From Streptomyces albofaciens JCM 4342 (GTDB lineage: Bacteria; Actinomycetota; Actinomycetes; Streptomycetales; Streptomycetaceae): a stretch of 64,000 nucleotides of DNA. How positions within the stretch are numbered: the first letter of the stretch is position 1; each line of letters starts with the position of its first letter. The translations under genes and the position numbers were made by a program. The stretch lies in the NCBI RefSeq assembly GCF_008634025.1, contig NZ_PDCM01000002.1:1550001-1614000 (forward strand), written 5' to 3'. The notes under the pieces are model-generated. The model did no database searches and had not been told where the DNA came from. It was given only the letters and a program-made list of their open reading frames with translations. Positions 37,143-46,418 of the stretch are shown one piece after another.

Positions 37143-40100
37143 GTGATCTACCGCTACCGCGTTCTCGGCACCGCGCAGGCGCGCCGCCCCGACGGCACCG
37201 AGGTGCCCCTGAAAGGGGCTCGGCTGCGGGCGCTGCTGGTGGCGCTGGCGGCCGGCGGCGGGCGGCCGGTCCCGGCGGCGCAGTTGATCGCGCAGGTGTG
37301 GGGCGCGGACGCGGAGCCGCCGGCCGATGCCCCGGCGGCGCTCCAGGCCCTGGTGGGCCGGTTGCGCCGGGCGCTCGGCGGACCGGCGGTGACCTCGTCG
37401 CCCGGCGGGTACGCGCTCGCGGCCGAGCCGGACGCCATTGACCTGTTCCGCTTCGAGCGGCTGACGGCGGAGGGCACCGCCGCGCTGCGCGCCGGCGACC
37501 CCGCGGCCGCCGCCGGCCTGTTGGACGAGGCGCTGGCGCTGTGGCACGGGCCCGCGCTGGCGGACCTGCCGGACCGGGACGGCGATCCGCTCGCCGTACG
37601 GGCCGAACGGCGGCACGGCGAGGCGCGCCGCGCCCGGCTGGCAGCCGAGGTGGCGTGCGGCCGGGCGGCCGACGCGCTGGCCGAGCTGGCGGCGCTGGCC
37701 GTGGCGGAGCCGCTGGACGAGCCCCTCCAGGCGCTGTACATCCGGGCGCTGTCGGCTGCGGGGCGGCAGGCCGAGGCGTTGCAGGCGTACGAGGAGGTAC
37801 GGGCCGGGCTCGCCGAGCGGCTGGGCGCGGACCCGGGCACCGAACTGCGCGCTCTGCACGCGCGGTTGCTGTCCGGCGCGCCGGATCCGGCCCCGGCACC
37901 CCATGCGTCCGCGCCTCCCGCACAGTTCCGCTCCCGCCTCACTTCGTTCGTCGGCCGCGCCACCGAACTCGTTCGGCTGGGCGAGGAGTTGCGCAGCAGT
38001 CGGCTGGTCACTCTGCTCGGGGCGGGCGGTGTCGGCAAGACCCGGCTGGCCCTGGAGGCCGCCGACGCGGCGGGCGCGGACGGCGAACGGTGGCCCGACG
38101 GTGTCCGGGTCGCCGAGCTGGCCTCCGTACGGGACCCGGAGAGCGTGCCCGAAGCCGTCCTGACGGCGCTCGGCGGGCACCCGACGCGGGTACGCGCCCC
38201 AGGTCCCGGGGAGCTGCGCGCGCCCGGCGGGCCCGCGACGCCGCTCGCCCGGGTGGTGGAGCACTGCCGGCAGCGGCGGCTGCTGCTCGTGCTGGACAAC
38301 TGCGAGCATGTGATCGGCGCGGCGGCCGGGCTGGCGCACGCCGTCCTGGCCGGCTGCCCCGGCGTGACGGTGCTGGCCACCAGCCGCGAACCGCTCGGCG
38401 TGCCGGGCGAGTCGGTGCGCCCCGTCGAGCCGCTGCCGCCGTCGGCCGCGCTCCGGCTGCTGGCCGAACGGGGCGCCGCCGCACGCCCCGGGTTCCGTAC
38501 GGAGGACGACCCGGCCGCGTGCGCGGAGATCTGCCGCAGGCTCGACGGGCTGCCGCTCGCCGTCGAGCTGGCGGCGGCGCGGCTGCGCGCGCTGACGCCG
38601 CGGCAGATCGCGGAGCGGCTGGACGACCGGTTCCGGCTGCTGACCGGCGGCAGCCGGACGGCGCTGCCCCGGCAGCAGACGCTGCGGGCGGTGGTGGACT
38701 GGTCGTGGGACCTGCTCACGGCGGACGAGCGGGCGGTGCTGCGCCGCCTGGCGGTCTTCTCCGGGGGCTGTGAGGTGGCGGAGGCGGAGCGGGTGTGTGC
38801 CGCCCCGGACGCGGCCGACGGCCCCCGCTCCCCCGCCGACGTCCTGGAGGCGCTCACCTCGCTGGTCGACAAGTCGCTGGTCACCGCCGCCCCGGAGAGC
38901 CCGCGCGGCATGCGCTACCGGCTGCTCGAAACGGTCGCCGAGTACGCCGGGGAGCGGCTGACGGAGTCCGGTGAGCGGGCGGCCGTGGAGCTGCGGCACC
39001 TGACGGCGTACCGGGAGCTGGCCCGTACCGGCGATCCCGGGCTGCGCGGGCCGCGGCAGGCGCAGTGGCTGGCGCGCCTGGAGACGGAGCACGGCAACGT
39101 GCGGGCCGCGCTGCGCACGGCGGTCGGCCGGGGCGAGGAGCAGGAGGGGCTGTGTCTGGCGCTGTCGATGAGCTGGTTCTGGCAGCTGCGCAACCACCAG
39201 GCGGACGCCCGGCACTGGGCCGCCGCCGTCGCGGGCCTGGGCCCGGACCCGTTCGCCGATCCCGTACGGCCCGCGGAGCCGCTGGCCGACCGCTGTACGG
39301 CGGTTCCGCCGCCGTGGTCCGGGGAGCGGCTGCGGGAGGCGCGGCGCGGGGTGCGGCTGCTGGTGCTGGCCGGCAGCGGTGAGGGGGCCGGGCCGTCCGG
39401 GCCGGTGCGTCCGGAGCGGGTGGTGGCCGCGTACCGCCCGGGGCTGCCGCAGACCGGGCGGCAGCCGGGCGTCATGTGGTTCTTCGCCCGGCTGATGACC
39501 GGCGGGTTCGCGGGACTGGACGAGGCCGTCGACGCCGTCGTACGCCACTGCCGGGAGCTGGGCGACGGCTGGGACCTGGGCCTCGCGCTGCTGCTGCGGA
39601 CCAAGCTGCTCGGCAACCGGCCCGCCGAGCTGGACCGGTCGGCGCGCGACGCCGAGGAGGCGCTGGCCCTCTTCGAGGAGGCCGGGGACCTGTGGGGCAT
39701 CGCCGAGTCCCTGTCCGCGCGCGGCGACACGTACGAGCGGCGCGGGCAGTACGCGCTGGCGGACGCGGACTTCTCGCGCGCCCTGGAGGCTTCTGAACGG
39801 ATCGGCGCGCATGCTCAAGTGCCGGAGTTCAAGGCACGGCTGGCGGCCGTACGGCTGGAGGGGACGTACGGGGCGGAGGAAGGCGCCACGGTAGGCGACG
39901 CCTCCCGTTCGCCCCGCGTCCAGGAGGCAGAGCGACTGCTGCTGGAGGCCGTGGCGGAGTCCCAGCCCGCCGCCGGGGAAACGCTCAGCACTGCGCGGCT
40001 GCTGCTGGCGCGGCACTACGGCCGGACCGGACGCACCGGGCTCGCCCGGGAGCAGCTGCGCGAGGCGGAGCAGGCGTTCACCAGCGGCACCCCGGCGCTG

Positions 40101-40436
40101 TTCACCGGCATGGTGAGCGGGCTGCACAGCTGGCTGGACTGCCTCGACGGGGATTTCGTCCGGGCCCGCGAGCACGCGCGCCGGGCCGTCCGGCAGCTCG
40201 CCGCACTCGCGCATCTGGTGGCTCCGAACCTGATCGCCCATCAGTTCCTCTGCGCCGCGTGGGCCATGGCGGAGCTGGGCGCGGCCGAGGCGGGGCTGCT
40301 GAGCAGGGGGCGCGCCTGCTGGGTGCGTACGACCGCCACGCGCCCGCGTCCGAGGGCTTCGGTTTCCAGCCGCTGCCGCCCGCGGTGGAGACCCGGATAC
40401 GGGAGCGGGCCGGGGCGGCGGTGCGCGCGGCGCTGA
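37143..40436 (+). CDS. AfsR/SARP-type BTAD regulator with NB-ARC and TPR region
   Basis: A large regulator from GTG 37143. Residues 1-95 form an OmpR-like winged helix (YRVLGTAQARRPDG, VPLKGARLRALLVAL). Residues 96-245 are the BTAD domain. An NTPase follows, with Walker A LLGAGGVGKTR near 288-298 and Walker B LLLVLDNCEH. The C-terminal half is helical repeats (TPR-like). Such proteins activate secondary metabolite or developmental genes. A shift in the G5 run near 40300 sends the last residues into a nonsense tail ending at 40436. In the other frame a natural end continues (ARLLGAYDRHAPASEGFGFQ) to a stop at 40510. A full-length product of about 1122 aa is likely. Confidence 0.85.
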   Translation: MIYRYRVLGTAQARRPDGTEVPLKGARLRALLVALAAGGGRPVPAAQLIAQVWGADAEPPADAPAALQALVGRLRRALGGPAVTSSPGGYALAAEPDAIDLFRFERLTAEGTAALRAGDPAAAAGLLDEALALWHGPALADLPDRDGDPLAVRAERRHGEARRARLAAEVACGRAADALAELAALAVAEPLDEPLQALYIRALSAAGRQAEALQAYEEVRAGLAERLGADPGTELRALHARLLSGAPDPAPAPHASAPPAQFRSRLTSFVGRATELVRLGEELRSSRLVTLLGAGGVGKTRLALEAADAAGADGERWPDGVRVAELASVRDPESVPEAVLTALGGHPTRVRAPGPGELRAPGGPATPLARVVEHCRQRRLLLVLDNCEHVIGAAAGLAHAVLAGCPGVTVLATSREPLGVPGESVRPVEPLPPSAALRLLAERGAAARPGFRTEDDPAACAEICRRLDGLPLAVELAAARLRALTPRQIAERLDDRFRLLTGGSRTALPRQQTLRAVVDWSWDLLTADERAVLRRLAVFSGGCEVAEAERVCAAPDAADGPRSPADVLEALTSLVDKSLVTAAPESPRGMRYRLLETVAEYAGERLTESGERAAVELRHLTAYRELARTGDPGLRGPRQAQWLARLETEHGNVRAALRTAVGRGEEQEGLCLALSMSWFWQLRNHQADARHWAAAVAGLGPDPFADPVRPAEPLADRCTAVPPPWSGERLREARRGVRLLVLAGSGEGAGPSGPVRPERVVAAYRPGLPQTGRQPGVMWFFARLMTGGFAGLDEAVDAVVRHCRELGDGWDLGLALLLRTKLLGNRPAELDRSARDAEEALALFEEAGDLWGIAESLSARGDTYERRGQYALADADFSRALEASERIGAHAQVPEFKARLAAVRLEGTYGAEEGATVGDASRSPRVQEAERLLLEAVAESQPAAGETLSTARLLLARHYGRTGRTGLAREQLREAEQAFTSGTPALFTGMVSGLHSWLDCLDGDFVRAREHARRAVRQLAALAHLVAPNLIAHQFLCAAWAMAELGAAEAGLLSRGRACWVRTTATRPRPRASVSSRCRPRWRPGYGSGPGRRCARR

Positions 40437-40549
40437 CGGCGGACGCGTACGAAAGTGCTTACGGCGAAGGCGGCGGCCTCTCCGTGAAGGAGGCCGCCGC
40501 CCTGATCTGACCAGCGCGAACGCAGCGGCGCCCCGCGTGCGCCGGGCGC

Positions 40550-41437
40550 CTACTGCGCGTCCGCCAGCCGCTCCCGCGCCTCGGCCAGGTCCTCTTCCGT
40601 CGGCGCGTCGTCCTGCGACAGGGCCCGGCGCCAGTAGCCGGTGAAGTCGACGGACCGCTTCTCCAGGCCCCGGTCCTCGACCAGATGGCGGCGCAGGGCA
40701 CGCACCGCGCCCGCCTCCCCGGCGAGCCAGGCGAACACCGAACCGGCCGGGAAGCGGGCCCCGCGCACCGCTTCGGCCAGCAGCTCACCGGGCCCGGCCG
40801 CGCGCCGGTCGCGGTGCAGCCAGTGCACGGTCAGGTCGCCGCGGGTGGCGAGGGCCTGCTCCTCCGCCGCGTCCGCCACCTCGATGTAGGCGACCGCGCG
40901 GGCCCCTTCGGGCAGCCACTCGGCGAGGGTGCCGATGGCGGGCAGCGCGGTCTCGTCCCCGGCGAGCAGCGTCCAGTCGGCCGTACCGAGGGGGACGGGC
41001 CGGGCGAAGTACGCCGAGGGGCCGAACATGCCGAGCGTGTCCCCGGGCGCGGCGCGGCCCGCCCACCCGGTCGCCGGGCCGCGCGCCGCCCCCGCGCCGT
41101 GCAGCACGAAGTCGATGTCGATCGTCGCGTCCTCGGGGTGGTGCGCGCGGACGGTGTAGCTGCGCATCCACGGCCGTTCGTCCTCGGGGATCGCGTGGAA
41201 CGCCGCGTACCAGCGCATGAGGTCGCCGTCGGCGGGCGGCTCCGGGAGCCTCGGGACCGTGTGGCCGGGCTTGGGGAAGTACAGCTTCACCTGCTGGTCC
41301 GGCGCGTCGAGACGGAAGCCGGCGAGGTCCGGCCCGCCGAAGGTGACGCGCACCATGCGCGGTGAGAGCCGCCGGACCGCGGTGACCCGGAGGTGGCGGA
41401 CCGGCAGGGTGGCGGGCTGGGAAGGCTGTTGCTGCAT
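40550..41437 (-). CDS. Siderophore-interacting protein (ferric reductase-like)
   Basis: A 295-aa flavoprotein of the SIP family. It releases iron from ferric siderophores by reduction with a flavin and NAD(P)H. The FAD-binding barrel has the RSYTVRA motif near residues 92-98, and HHPEDATIDIDFVLHG follows. The NAD(P)H-binding part shows GDETALPAIGTLAEWLP and a C-terminal FAWLAGEAGAVRALRRHL, with a final FTGYWRRA. ATG 41437 is chosen; the open frame extends further without homology. No siderophore synthesis or uptake genes are adjacent. Confidence 0.9.
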   Translation of the reverse strand: MQQQPSQPATLPVRHLRVTAVRRLSPRMVRVTFGGPDLAGFRLDAPDQQVKLYFPKPGHTVPRLPEPPADGDLMRWYAAFHAIPEDERPWMRSYTVRAHHPEDATIDIDFVLHGAGAARGPATGWAGRAAPGDTLGMFGPSAYFARPVPLGTADWTLLAGDETALPAIGTLAEWLPEGARAVAYIEVADAAEEQALATRGDLTVHWLHRDRRAAGPGELLAEAVRGARFPAGSVFAWLAGEAGAVRALRRHLVEDRGLEKRSVDFTGYWRRALSQDDAPTEEDLAEARERLADAQ

Positions 41438-41747
41438 GGCGTCTCCGTGGGCAGGGCCATCGGCCGGCGACGGGCCGAGGCGTGCGGTCGGCACGGCGCG
41501 CGGGGACCGCGGCGCGCCGTGCGGGTCGATGGGACGACCGTCGCAGCCGCTGCCTACAGGGCGCCTACAGCGTGCCTGCACGGGCGGCATGCGTGCGGGG
41601 GACGCCCGCCGCCACGGCCCGAGCTATCCGGGTGATTCGCCCCCGAGGCCGTCACCCCGGAGGCCCCACCGTCAATACGTCTGCTGACAGGAAGCGTCCG
41701 GTGCCCCCGGCCGCGTCGGGTCCCGCACGAGAACGGAACACACCACC
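41438..41747. other. Divergent intergenic region
   Basis: About 310 bp between the SIP gene and the secreted protein gene. Short near-repeats are present (GCCTACAGGGCGCCTACAGC at 41551-41570). No gene is supported. A -35/-10 pair is not obvious. Confidence 0.4.
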
Positions 41748-42626
41748 ATGCCCACGGACCGCTGCCGACTGCTGCCCATCGCCTCCGCGAGCGTCCTCGC
41801 CCTCGCCGCCACCCTGGGCGCCGGGGCCGCCCTCGTCACCTCGCCCGCGACCGCTTCCGGGCCCGCGCGCGCCGCCGCGCCCCGGGAACCGGTGGAGACG
41901 ACGGTGCGGGTGGGGACCGGCACCGCCAACTTCTGCCTCACCCCGGACGCCACCCGCGCGTTCGCCAAGGCCGGGATGCGCCTGACCGCGCTCGCCCCGG
42001 CGAAGCTCACCGGTCCGGCCGCGCGCCGCTGCGTGACCACCCCGATCTCCGGCGGCACGCTCAACACCCGCTTCACCTCCGGGCACCTCGACTTCCGGGG
42101 CGGCTTCGACTTCGTCGGCAAGGGCCACCGCCACCTGAGGGTCAGCGCGCTGCGCGGCGAACTCGCCACCTCGCGCGTCACCGGCACCGTCGGCGGCTCC
42201 AAGGGGCGCCGGACCGACTTCCTGGCGTTCCATGTCGACCCGGCCCGGGTCCAGGTGGGCGGCGGACAGGCGCGGGCCCGGATGAGCTTCACCCTCACCG
42301 AGCGCGGCGTCGGCGCCTTCCGCGGCGCGTTCCGGGGGCAGTCGCCGCTCGCCGTGGGCCAGCGCGTGTTCGACGGGGACGGCACGGCGAGCTTCAGCAT
42401 GCAGCAGGCCGGCAGCACGTCGTCCGGGACCGGCACCGCCCAGGACCAGGCGTCCCCCGCCCCGGCCCGGCAGACGCCCGGGGCGGCGCGGCAGCCGTCG
42501 GCGGGCGCCGCGCAGCAGCCGGCCGGGCAGTCGCCCGCCGCCTCGCCCCGCCCGGCGGCCGACCCGACGCCCGCACGGCAGAACGATGTGGCGATGGACC
42601 CGGTCAACGCGGTCGCGGCCGACTGA
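41748..42626 (+). CDS. Secreted HtaA-like or hypothetical protein
   Basis: A 292-aa exported protein. A signal peptide covers residues 1-38 (RCRLLPIASASVLALAATLG, with cleavage near ATASG). The mature part is beta-rich. The region around residues 100-200 (LNTRFTSGHLDFRGGFDFVG, then a hydrophobic strand pair) weakly recalls heme-binding HtaA domains. The last 90 residues are Pro/Ala/Gln-rich and disordered. It lacks a clear C-terminal membrane anchor. Role uncertain; the adjacency to a siderophore-interacting protein makes an iron/heme link possible but unproven. Confidence 0.55.
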   Translation: MPTDRCRLLPIASASVLALAATLGAGAALVTSPATASGPARAAAPREPVETTVRVGTGTANFCLTPDATRAFAKAGMRLTALAPAKLTGPAARRCVTTPISGGTLNTRFTSGHLDFRGGFDFVGKGHRHLRVSALRGELATSRVTGTVGGSKGRRTDFLAFHVDPARVQVGGGQARARMSFTLTERGVGAFRGAFRGQSPLAVGQRVFDGDGTASFSMQQAGSTSSGTGTAQDQASPAPARQTPGAARQPSAGAAQQPAGQSPAASPRPAADPTPARQNDVAMDPVNAVAAD

Positions 42627-42734
42627 GCGTCAGGGCGGCGCGGGGCCGGGGCGGCACGGAGCCGGGGCGGCACGGCACGGCGGTCGGCCCGGCTCCGCGC
42701 CGAGGCCGTTCCCGCGCCGATGCCGGTCCCGCGC

Positions 42735-42812
42735 CGATGCCGCCGGTGACGTCGGCCGTGGTGCCGGTGATCCAGCGGGCGTCGGCGACGGCCGCGACGG
42801 TCTCCTGGGCCG
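42735..42812 (-). pseudogene. C-terminal remnant of a short-chain dehydrogenase
   Basis: In one minus-strand frame the sequence reads ETVAAVADARWITGTTADVT followed by GG. This is the typical C-terminal end of SDR enzymes (R-W-I-T-G-x-x-x-x-V-x-G-G). Nothing of the rest of the gene is present. It lies just past the GntR gene end. Confidence 0.5.
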
Positions 42813-42817
42813 CCGCC

Positions 42818-43495
42818 TCAGTCCTCGGCCCGCTCGTGGTACATCCGCCGGGTGTGCTCCGTGTGGGCCCGCATGACCGCGGTCGCCCGGGCCTCGTCCC
42901 GGGCGGTGATCGCCTCGATCAGCTCGCGGTGTTCGGCCCAGGACCGCTTGCCGCGCTGCCGGGCGACGGGGGTGTAGTACCAGCGCACCCGTCGCCCCAC
43001 CTGCGCCGCCAGGTCGGCCAGCACCCTGTTGCCCGCCAGGGCCATCACCTTGGCGTGGAACTCCGCGTTGGTGGCGACCGCGGTCTCCACGTCGTCGTCC
43101 CGTACCGCCCGCTCGCCTTTGTCGCACAGCGCTTCCAGCTCCGCGATGCCGGCCGGTCCGGCGTTGGCGGCGGCGAGCCGGGCGGCCTCCGCCTCCAGGA
43201 GGGTGCGCACGGTGAACAGCTGGTCGGCCTCCTCCTCGGTGGGCTCGTGCACGAACGCGCCCTGCGCCGGGCGCAGATCGACCCAGCCCTCCGTGTTGAG
43301 CCGTTGGAGCGCCTCACGGACCGGCTGCCGGGAGACACCGAGGTGGCCCGCCAGCTCGCTCTCGACCAGGTGCTGGCCGGGACGCAGCGCGCGGGTCGTG
43401 ATCAGTTCGAGGAGCGCTTCGTAGACGCGCTCGCGCAGCGGGCCGGGGCGTTCCAGCTTCGGCACGGTGCCCTGCGGCAGCCCTGTGGACAGCAT
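42818..43495 (-). CDS. GntR-family regulator (FadR/FCD subfamily)
   Basis: A 225-aa regulator. The winged helix-turn-helix (residues 18-85) shows LRERVYEALLELITTRALRP, then HLGVSRQPVREALQRLNTEG. The FCD effector domain follows (residues 95-215) with the metal/ligand-binding D/H set in TNAEFHAKV and SWAEHRELIEAI, and a C-terminal AHTEHTRRMY. FCD regulators sense organic acids and often control catabolic enzymes. It is divergent from the flavin monooxygenase gene, with a repeat element in between, so control of that gene and of itself is the simplest proposal. Confidence 0.9.
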   Translation of the reverse strand: MLSTGLPQGTVPKLERPGPLRERVYEALLELITTRALRPGQHLVESELAGHLGVSRQPVREALQRLNTEGWVDLRPAQGAFVHEPTEEEADQLFTVRTLLEAEAARLAAANAGPAGIAELEALCDKGERAVRDDDVETAVATNAEFHAKVMALAGNRVLADLAAQVGRRVRWYYTPVARQRGKRSWAEHRELIEAITARDEARATAVMRAHTEHTRRMYHERAED

Positions 43496-43566
43496 CGAGA
43501 TACCCCTCCGTGGACGCGACCGGGGGCGGTGCGGGTGCGCGCGACGGCCCGGGCGACCGATTGGTT

Positions 43567-43585
43567 ATCGTCTACAGTCTACCGA
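43567..43585. promoter_or_regulatory. Candidate GntR operator
   Basis: GTCTAC-A-GTCTAC direct repeat at 43570-43582, in the divergent gap between the GntR gene and the monooxygenase. FCD regulators commonly bind such short repeats near their own promoter. Confidence 0.4.
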
Positions 43586-43735
43586 GCGGGTCCGCCCGCG
43601 CGCAGGCCGCTCACCCCGGCCGCGCCACGCCCGGCCGTTCCCCCTGCGGGCGGCAACTCCTGCGAGAATACGTGTGCTTGAACCACCTCGGAGCACCGCG
43701 GGCCGCCACGGAACCGCGGGGAGGGCAGGGCACCC

Positions 43736-45109
43736 ATGCGCGGAGGAACGGTCGCGGTCGTGGGCGGGAGCATCGCCGGATGCGCCGCCGCGCTCGCCGT
43801 ACACCGGGGCGGCGCCACGGACATCACGGTCTACGAACGCGCCGCCGGCCGCCTGGCGGACCGCGGCGCCGGCCTGGGCGTGCACAACGCCCGCTACGCG
43901 GAACTGGCGTCGGCCGGGTACATGGACGCGGACATGCCCTGGATCCAGCTGTCCCGGCGCCGCTGGTACACCCGCGACGGCCGCAGCCCGCTCGGCCGGC
44001 CGGTGGGCGAACTGCCCTTCCCGTTCCGTACCTACAACTGGGGCCCGCTCTGGCGCGAACTGCGCGGCCGGATGCCCGCGACCGCCGTGTTCCGCAGCGA
44101 CAGCCCGGTCCGTGCGGTCGAGACCTCGGCCGACGGCGCCGCGGTGCACCTGGAGAACGGCACCACGCACCACGTCGACCTGGTCGTGGGCGCGGACGGC
44201 TACCGCTCGGCGGTGCGCGGCGCCGCCTTCCCCGGCGTACGGCCCGCGTACGCCGGTTACCTGGCCTGGCGCGGCGCGTTCCCCGCCGAACGGCTGACCG
44301 CGCTCGACGGTCCGGCCGGCGCGTGGCCGGTCGAGGACTGCGTCTTCGCCGTCTTCCCCGGCGGCCACGCCGTCATCTACCGCATCCCGGACGGCTCCGG
44401 CGGCCACCGCGCCAACTGGGTGCTCTACACCGTCCCTCCCCCGCGGCTCGACCTCGGCCTGGACACCCCCACCAGCCTTCCGCCCGGCACCCTCGGCGAG
44501 GCGCTGCACGCGCACTTCGCGCAGGTCACCGGCGAACTCCTGCCGCCGTACTGGGGCGGCCTGCTCCAACTGACCCGGCCGGAGGAGCTGTTCATCCAGC
44601 CGCTGTACGACTTCACGGCGCCCCGCTACGCCGCGGGCCGGCTGCTGCTCACCGGTGACGCGGCCACGGTCGCCCGTCCGCACACCGGCAGCGGCGCGGT
44701 GAAGGCGCTCCAGGACGCCACCGCCCTGGAAGCCGCCTGCACCGCCGCCGGCACCTGGTCCGAGGTGGCCGCCGCGTACGACGCGTCCCGCGGCCCCGTC
44801 GGCATCTCGATGATGGAACTCGGCCGCCGCCTGGGCGACGTGCTCGTCCTGCGCGGCCCGGACTGGCGGACGGTGGACCAGGCGGACCTGGACGCGCTGT
44901 GGGCGGGGGCGGACGCGGGCGCGTTCGGCGGGCGGGCCCTGCCGGGGGCGCCGGGCGCCGGGCACCCGGCCGGACGCGTACCGGACAATGGAACGGCCGA
45001 GGCCGGTCCGGCACCGCTGGCCGGCGCACCAGGGACGGACAGGACTGATCAGACATGGGACGGGTCACCGAGCGACGCCGCGTCATCCGCGTCCGCGACG
45101 GAGCCGTGA
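43736..45109 (+). CDS. FAD-dependent monooxygenase (aromatic hydroxylase-like)
   Basis: A 457-aa flavoprotein hydroxylase. The N-terminal FAD Rossmann motif is VVGGSIAGCAAALAVHRGG with an acidic end (VYERA). A second conserved element is VVGADGYRSAVR (the DG motif). The third is LLLTGDAATVARPHTGSG (the GD motif) near 300. This set marks group A monooxygenases that hydroxylate aromatic or heteroaromatic rings with NAD(P)H and oxygen; the pyridine hydroxylase-like group is closest in pattern. The C-terminal 60 residues are Ala/Gly/Pro-rich and overlap the fdhD start by 55 nt, which is unusual and may reflect a shift near the true end. Confidence 0.82.
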   Translation: MRGGTVAVVGGSIAGCAAALAVHRGGATDITVYERAAGRLADRGAGLGVHNARYAELASAGYMDADMPWIQLSRRRWYTRDGRSPLGRPVGELPFPFRTYNWGPLWRELRGRMPATAVFRSDSPVRAVETSADGAAVHLENGTTHHVDLVVGADGYRSAVRGAAFPGVRPAYAGYLAWRGAFPAERLTALDGPAGAWPVEDCVFAVFPGGHAVIYRIPDGSGGHRANWVLYTVPPPRLDLGLDTPTSLPPGTLGEALHAHFAQVTGELLPPYWGGLLQLTRPEELFIQPLYDFTAPRYAAGRLLLTGDAATVARPHTGSGAVKALQDATALEAACTAAGTWSEVAAAYDASRGPVGISMMELGRRLGDVLVLRGPDWRTVDQADLDALWAGADAGAFGGRALPGAPGAGHPAGRVPDNGTAEAGPAPLAGAPGTDRTDQTWDGSPSDAASSASATEP

Positions 45110-45909
45110 GCACGCGCCCGGACACCCTCGTCGGCGAGGAGCCGCTGGAGATCCGCCTCGGCGGCCGGCCGCTCGCCATCACGATGCGCACACCGGGCGA
45201 CGACTTCGCGCTGGCCGCGGGCTTCCTCGTGAGCGAGGGGGTGCTCGGCGGTGCCGGGGAGCTGGCGAACATCGTGTACTGCGCGGGCGCCACCGAGGAC
45301 GGCTCGAACACGTACAACGTGGTGGACGTGCAGCTGGCGCCCGGCGTGCCCGTCCCGGACATCACGCTGGAGCGCAACGTCTACACGACGTCGTCCTGCG
45401 GCCTGTGCGGCAAGGCCAGCCTGGACGCGGTCCGCACCTCCGCCCGCTGGCCGCTGGACCCGCCCGCCGACGCCCCGGCCCGCATCGCGCCCGCGACCCT
45501 GTCCGCCCTGCCCGGCCGGCTGCGGGCCGCGCAGCGCGTGTTCGACCGGACCGGCGGACTGCACGCCGCCGCGCTCTTCGACGCGGACGGCACGCTCCTC
45601 GACGTCCGTGAGGACGTGGGCCGTCACAACGCCGTCGACAAGGTCGTCGGCCGCGCCCTCCAGGACGGGCGGCTGCCGCTGCGCGACACCATCCTGATGG
45701 TCTCGGGCCGGGCCTCGTTCGAACTCGTGCAGAAGGCGGTCATGGCGGGCATCCCCACCCTCGCCGCGGTCTCCGCGCCGTCCTCCCTCGCCGTGGACCT
45801 GGCCGTCGAGAGCGGGCTGACGCTGGTGGGGTTCCTGCGGGGCGCTTCGATGAACGTGTACGCGGGGGACGAGCGGCTGGCGCTGGGCGCGGTGGCGGGC
45901 AAGGCCTGA
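45055..45909 (+). CDS. fdhD: FdhD formate dehydrogenase sulfurtransferase
   Basis: A 284-aa FdhD. It passes sulfur to the molybdenum cofactor of formate dehydrogenase and is required for activity. The conserved Cys pair is C115-G-L-C118 in SSCGLCGK. Other family marks are MRTPGDDFALAAGFLVSEG, the VREDVGRHNAVDKV motif and the C-terminal FLRGASMNVYAG. The start MGRVTERRRVIRVRDGAVS matches the usual streptomycete N-terminus, so the overlap with the upstream gene is accepted. Formate from the oxalate operon would be a natural substrate for the dehydrogenase, but that enzyme is not in the window. Confidence 0.93.
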   Translation: MGRVTERRRVIRVRDGAVSTRPDTLVGEEPLEIRLGGRPLAITMRTPGDDFALAAGFLVSEGVLGGAGELANIVYCAGATEDGSNTYNVVDVQLAPGVPVPDITLERNVYTTSSCGLCGKASLDAVRTSARWPLDPPADAPARIAPATLSALPGRLRAAQRVFDRTGGLHAAALFDADGTLLDVREDVGRHNAVDKVVGRALQDGRLPLRDTILMVSGRASFELVQKAVMAGIPTLAAVSAPSSLAVDLAVESGLTLVGFLRGASMNVYAGDERLALGAVAGKA

Positions 45910-45931
45910 GCGCGGCGGCCGGCGCGGGCCG

Positions 45932-46396
45932 TCAGCCCGCGTCCGGCCCCGGCTTCTCCCCCGGCTCCACGACACGCGCCAGCAGCGCCACCAGCTGCGC
46001 GCGTTCGGCGGGGGTCAGGGCCGCGGTCAGCTCGTCGTTGGCGCGGTCCCCCAGCGCTTCGGTACGGCGCAGGGTGCGCTGCCCGGCGGCGGAGATCTCG
46101 ATGGCGTTCTTGCGCCGGTCCCTGGGGTCGGGGGCACGGGTCACCAGCCCGTCGGCCTGGAGGTCGTTGACGACCGCGACCATGTCCTTGGGGTCGATCC
46201 CCACACTGCGGCCCAGCTCGGCCTGGGAGACCGGGCCCAGTTCCCCGACGGCCGACAGCACCGCGTGGTGCATCATCCGCATCCCTTCCTCGGCCAGCGC
46301 CTCGGCGACGAGCCGGTGGCCGCGGGCGGCGGCCCGGCCGAGCAGCCAGCTGGGGAGGGCGCGGATGCGGGCGGGTGCGTAGGGGGTCTCTGCCAT
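45932..46396 (-). CDS. MarR-family regulator
   Basis: A 154-aa MarR protein. Helix-turn-helix and wing at residues 55-100 (SQAELGRSVGIDPKDMVAVV, then APDPRDRRKNAIEIS, the usual D-x-R-D-R-R wing). The helices at both ends form the dimer. It is divergent from the oxidoreductase gene. Paired inverted repeats between them suggest autoregulation and control of that enzyme, as is usual for MarR proteins that sense phenolic or oxidising compounds. Confidence 0.9.
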   Translation of the reverse strand: MAETPYAPARIRALPSWLLGRAAARGHRLVAEALAEEGMRMMHHAVLSAVGELGPVSQAELGRSVGIDPKDMVAVVNDLQADGLVTRAPDPRDRRKNAIEISAAGQRTLRRTEALGDRANDELTAALTPAERAQLVALLARVVEPGEKPGPDAG

Positions 46397-46418
46397 GGCA
46401 TCAGCCTATCCGGAAAAC

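Noticed and set aside
36912..40241. An 1109-residue minus-strand frame opposite the AfsR-type regulator
   Set aside because: It consists of Arg/Pro/Ala/Gly/Gln-rich sequence produced by antisense of GC-rich codons. The regulator on the other strand is well supported.
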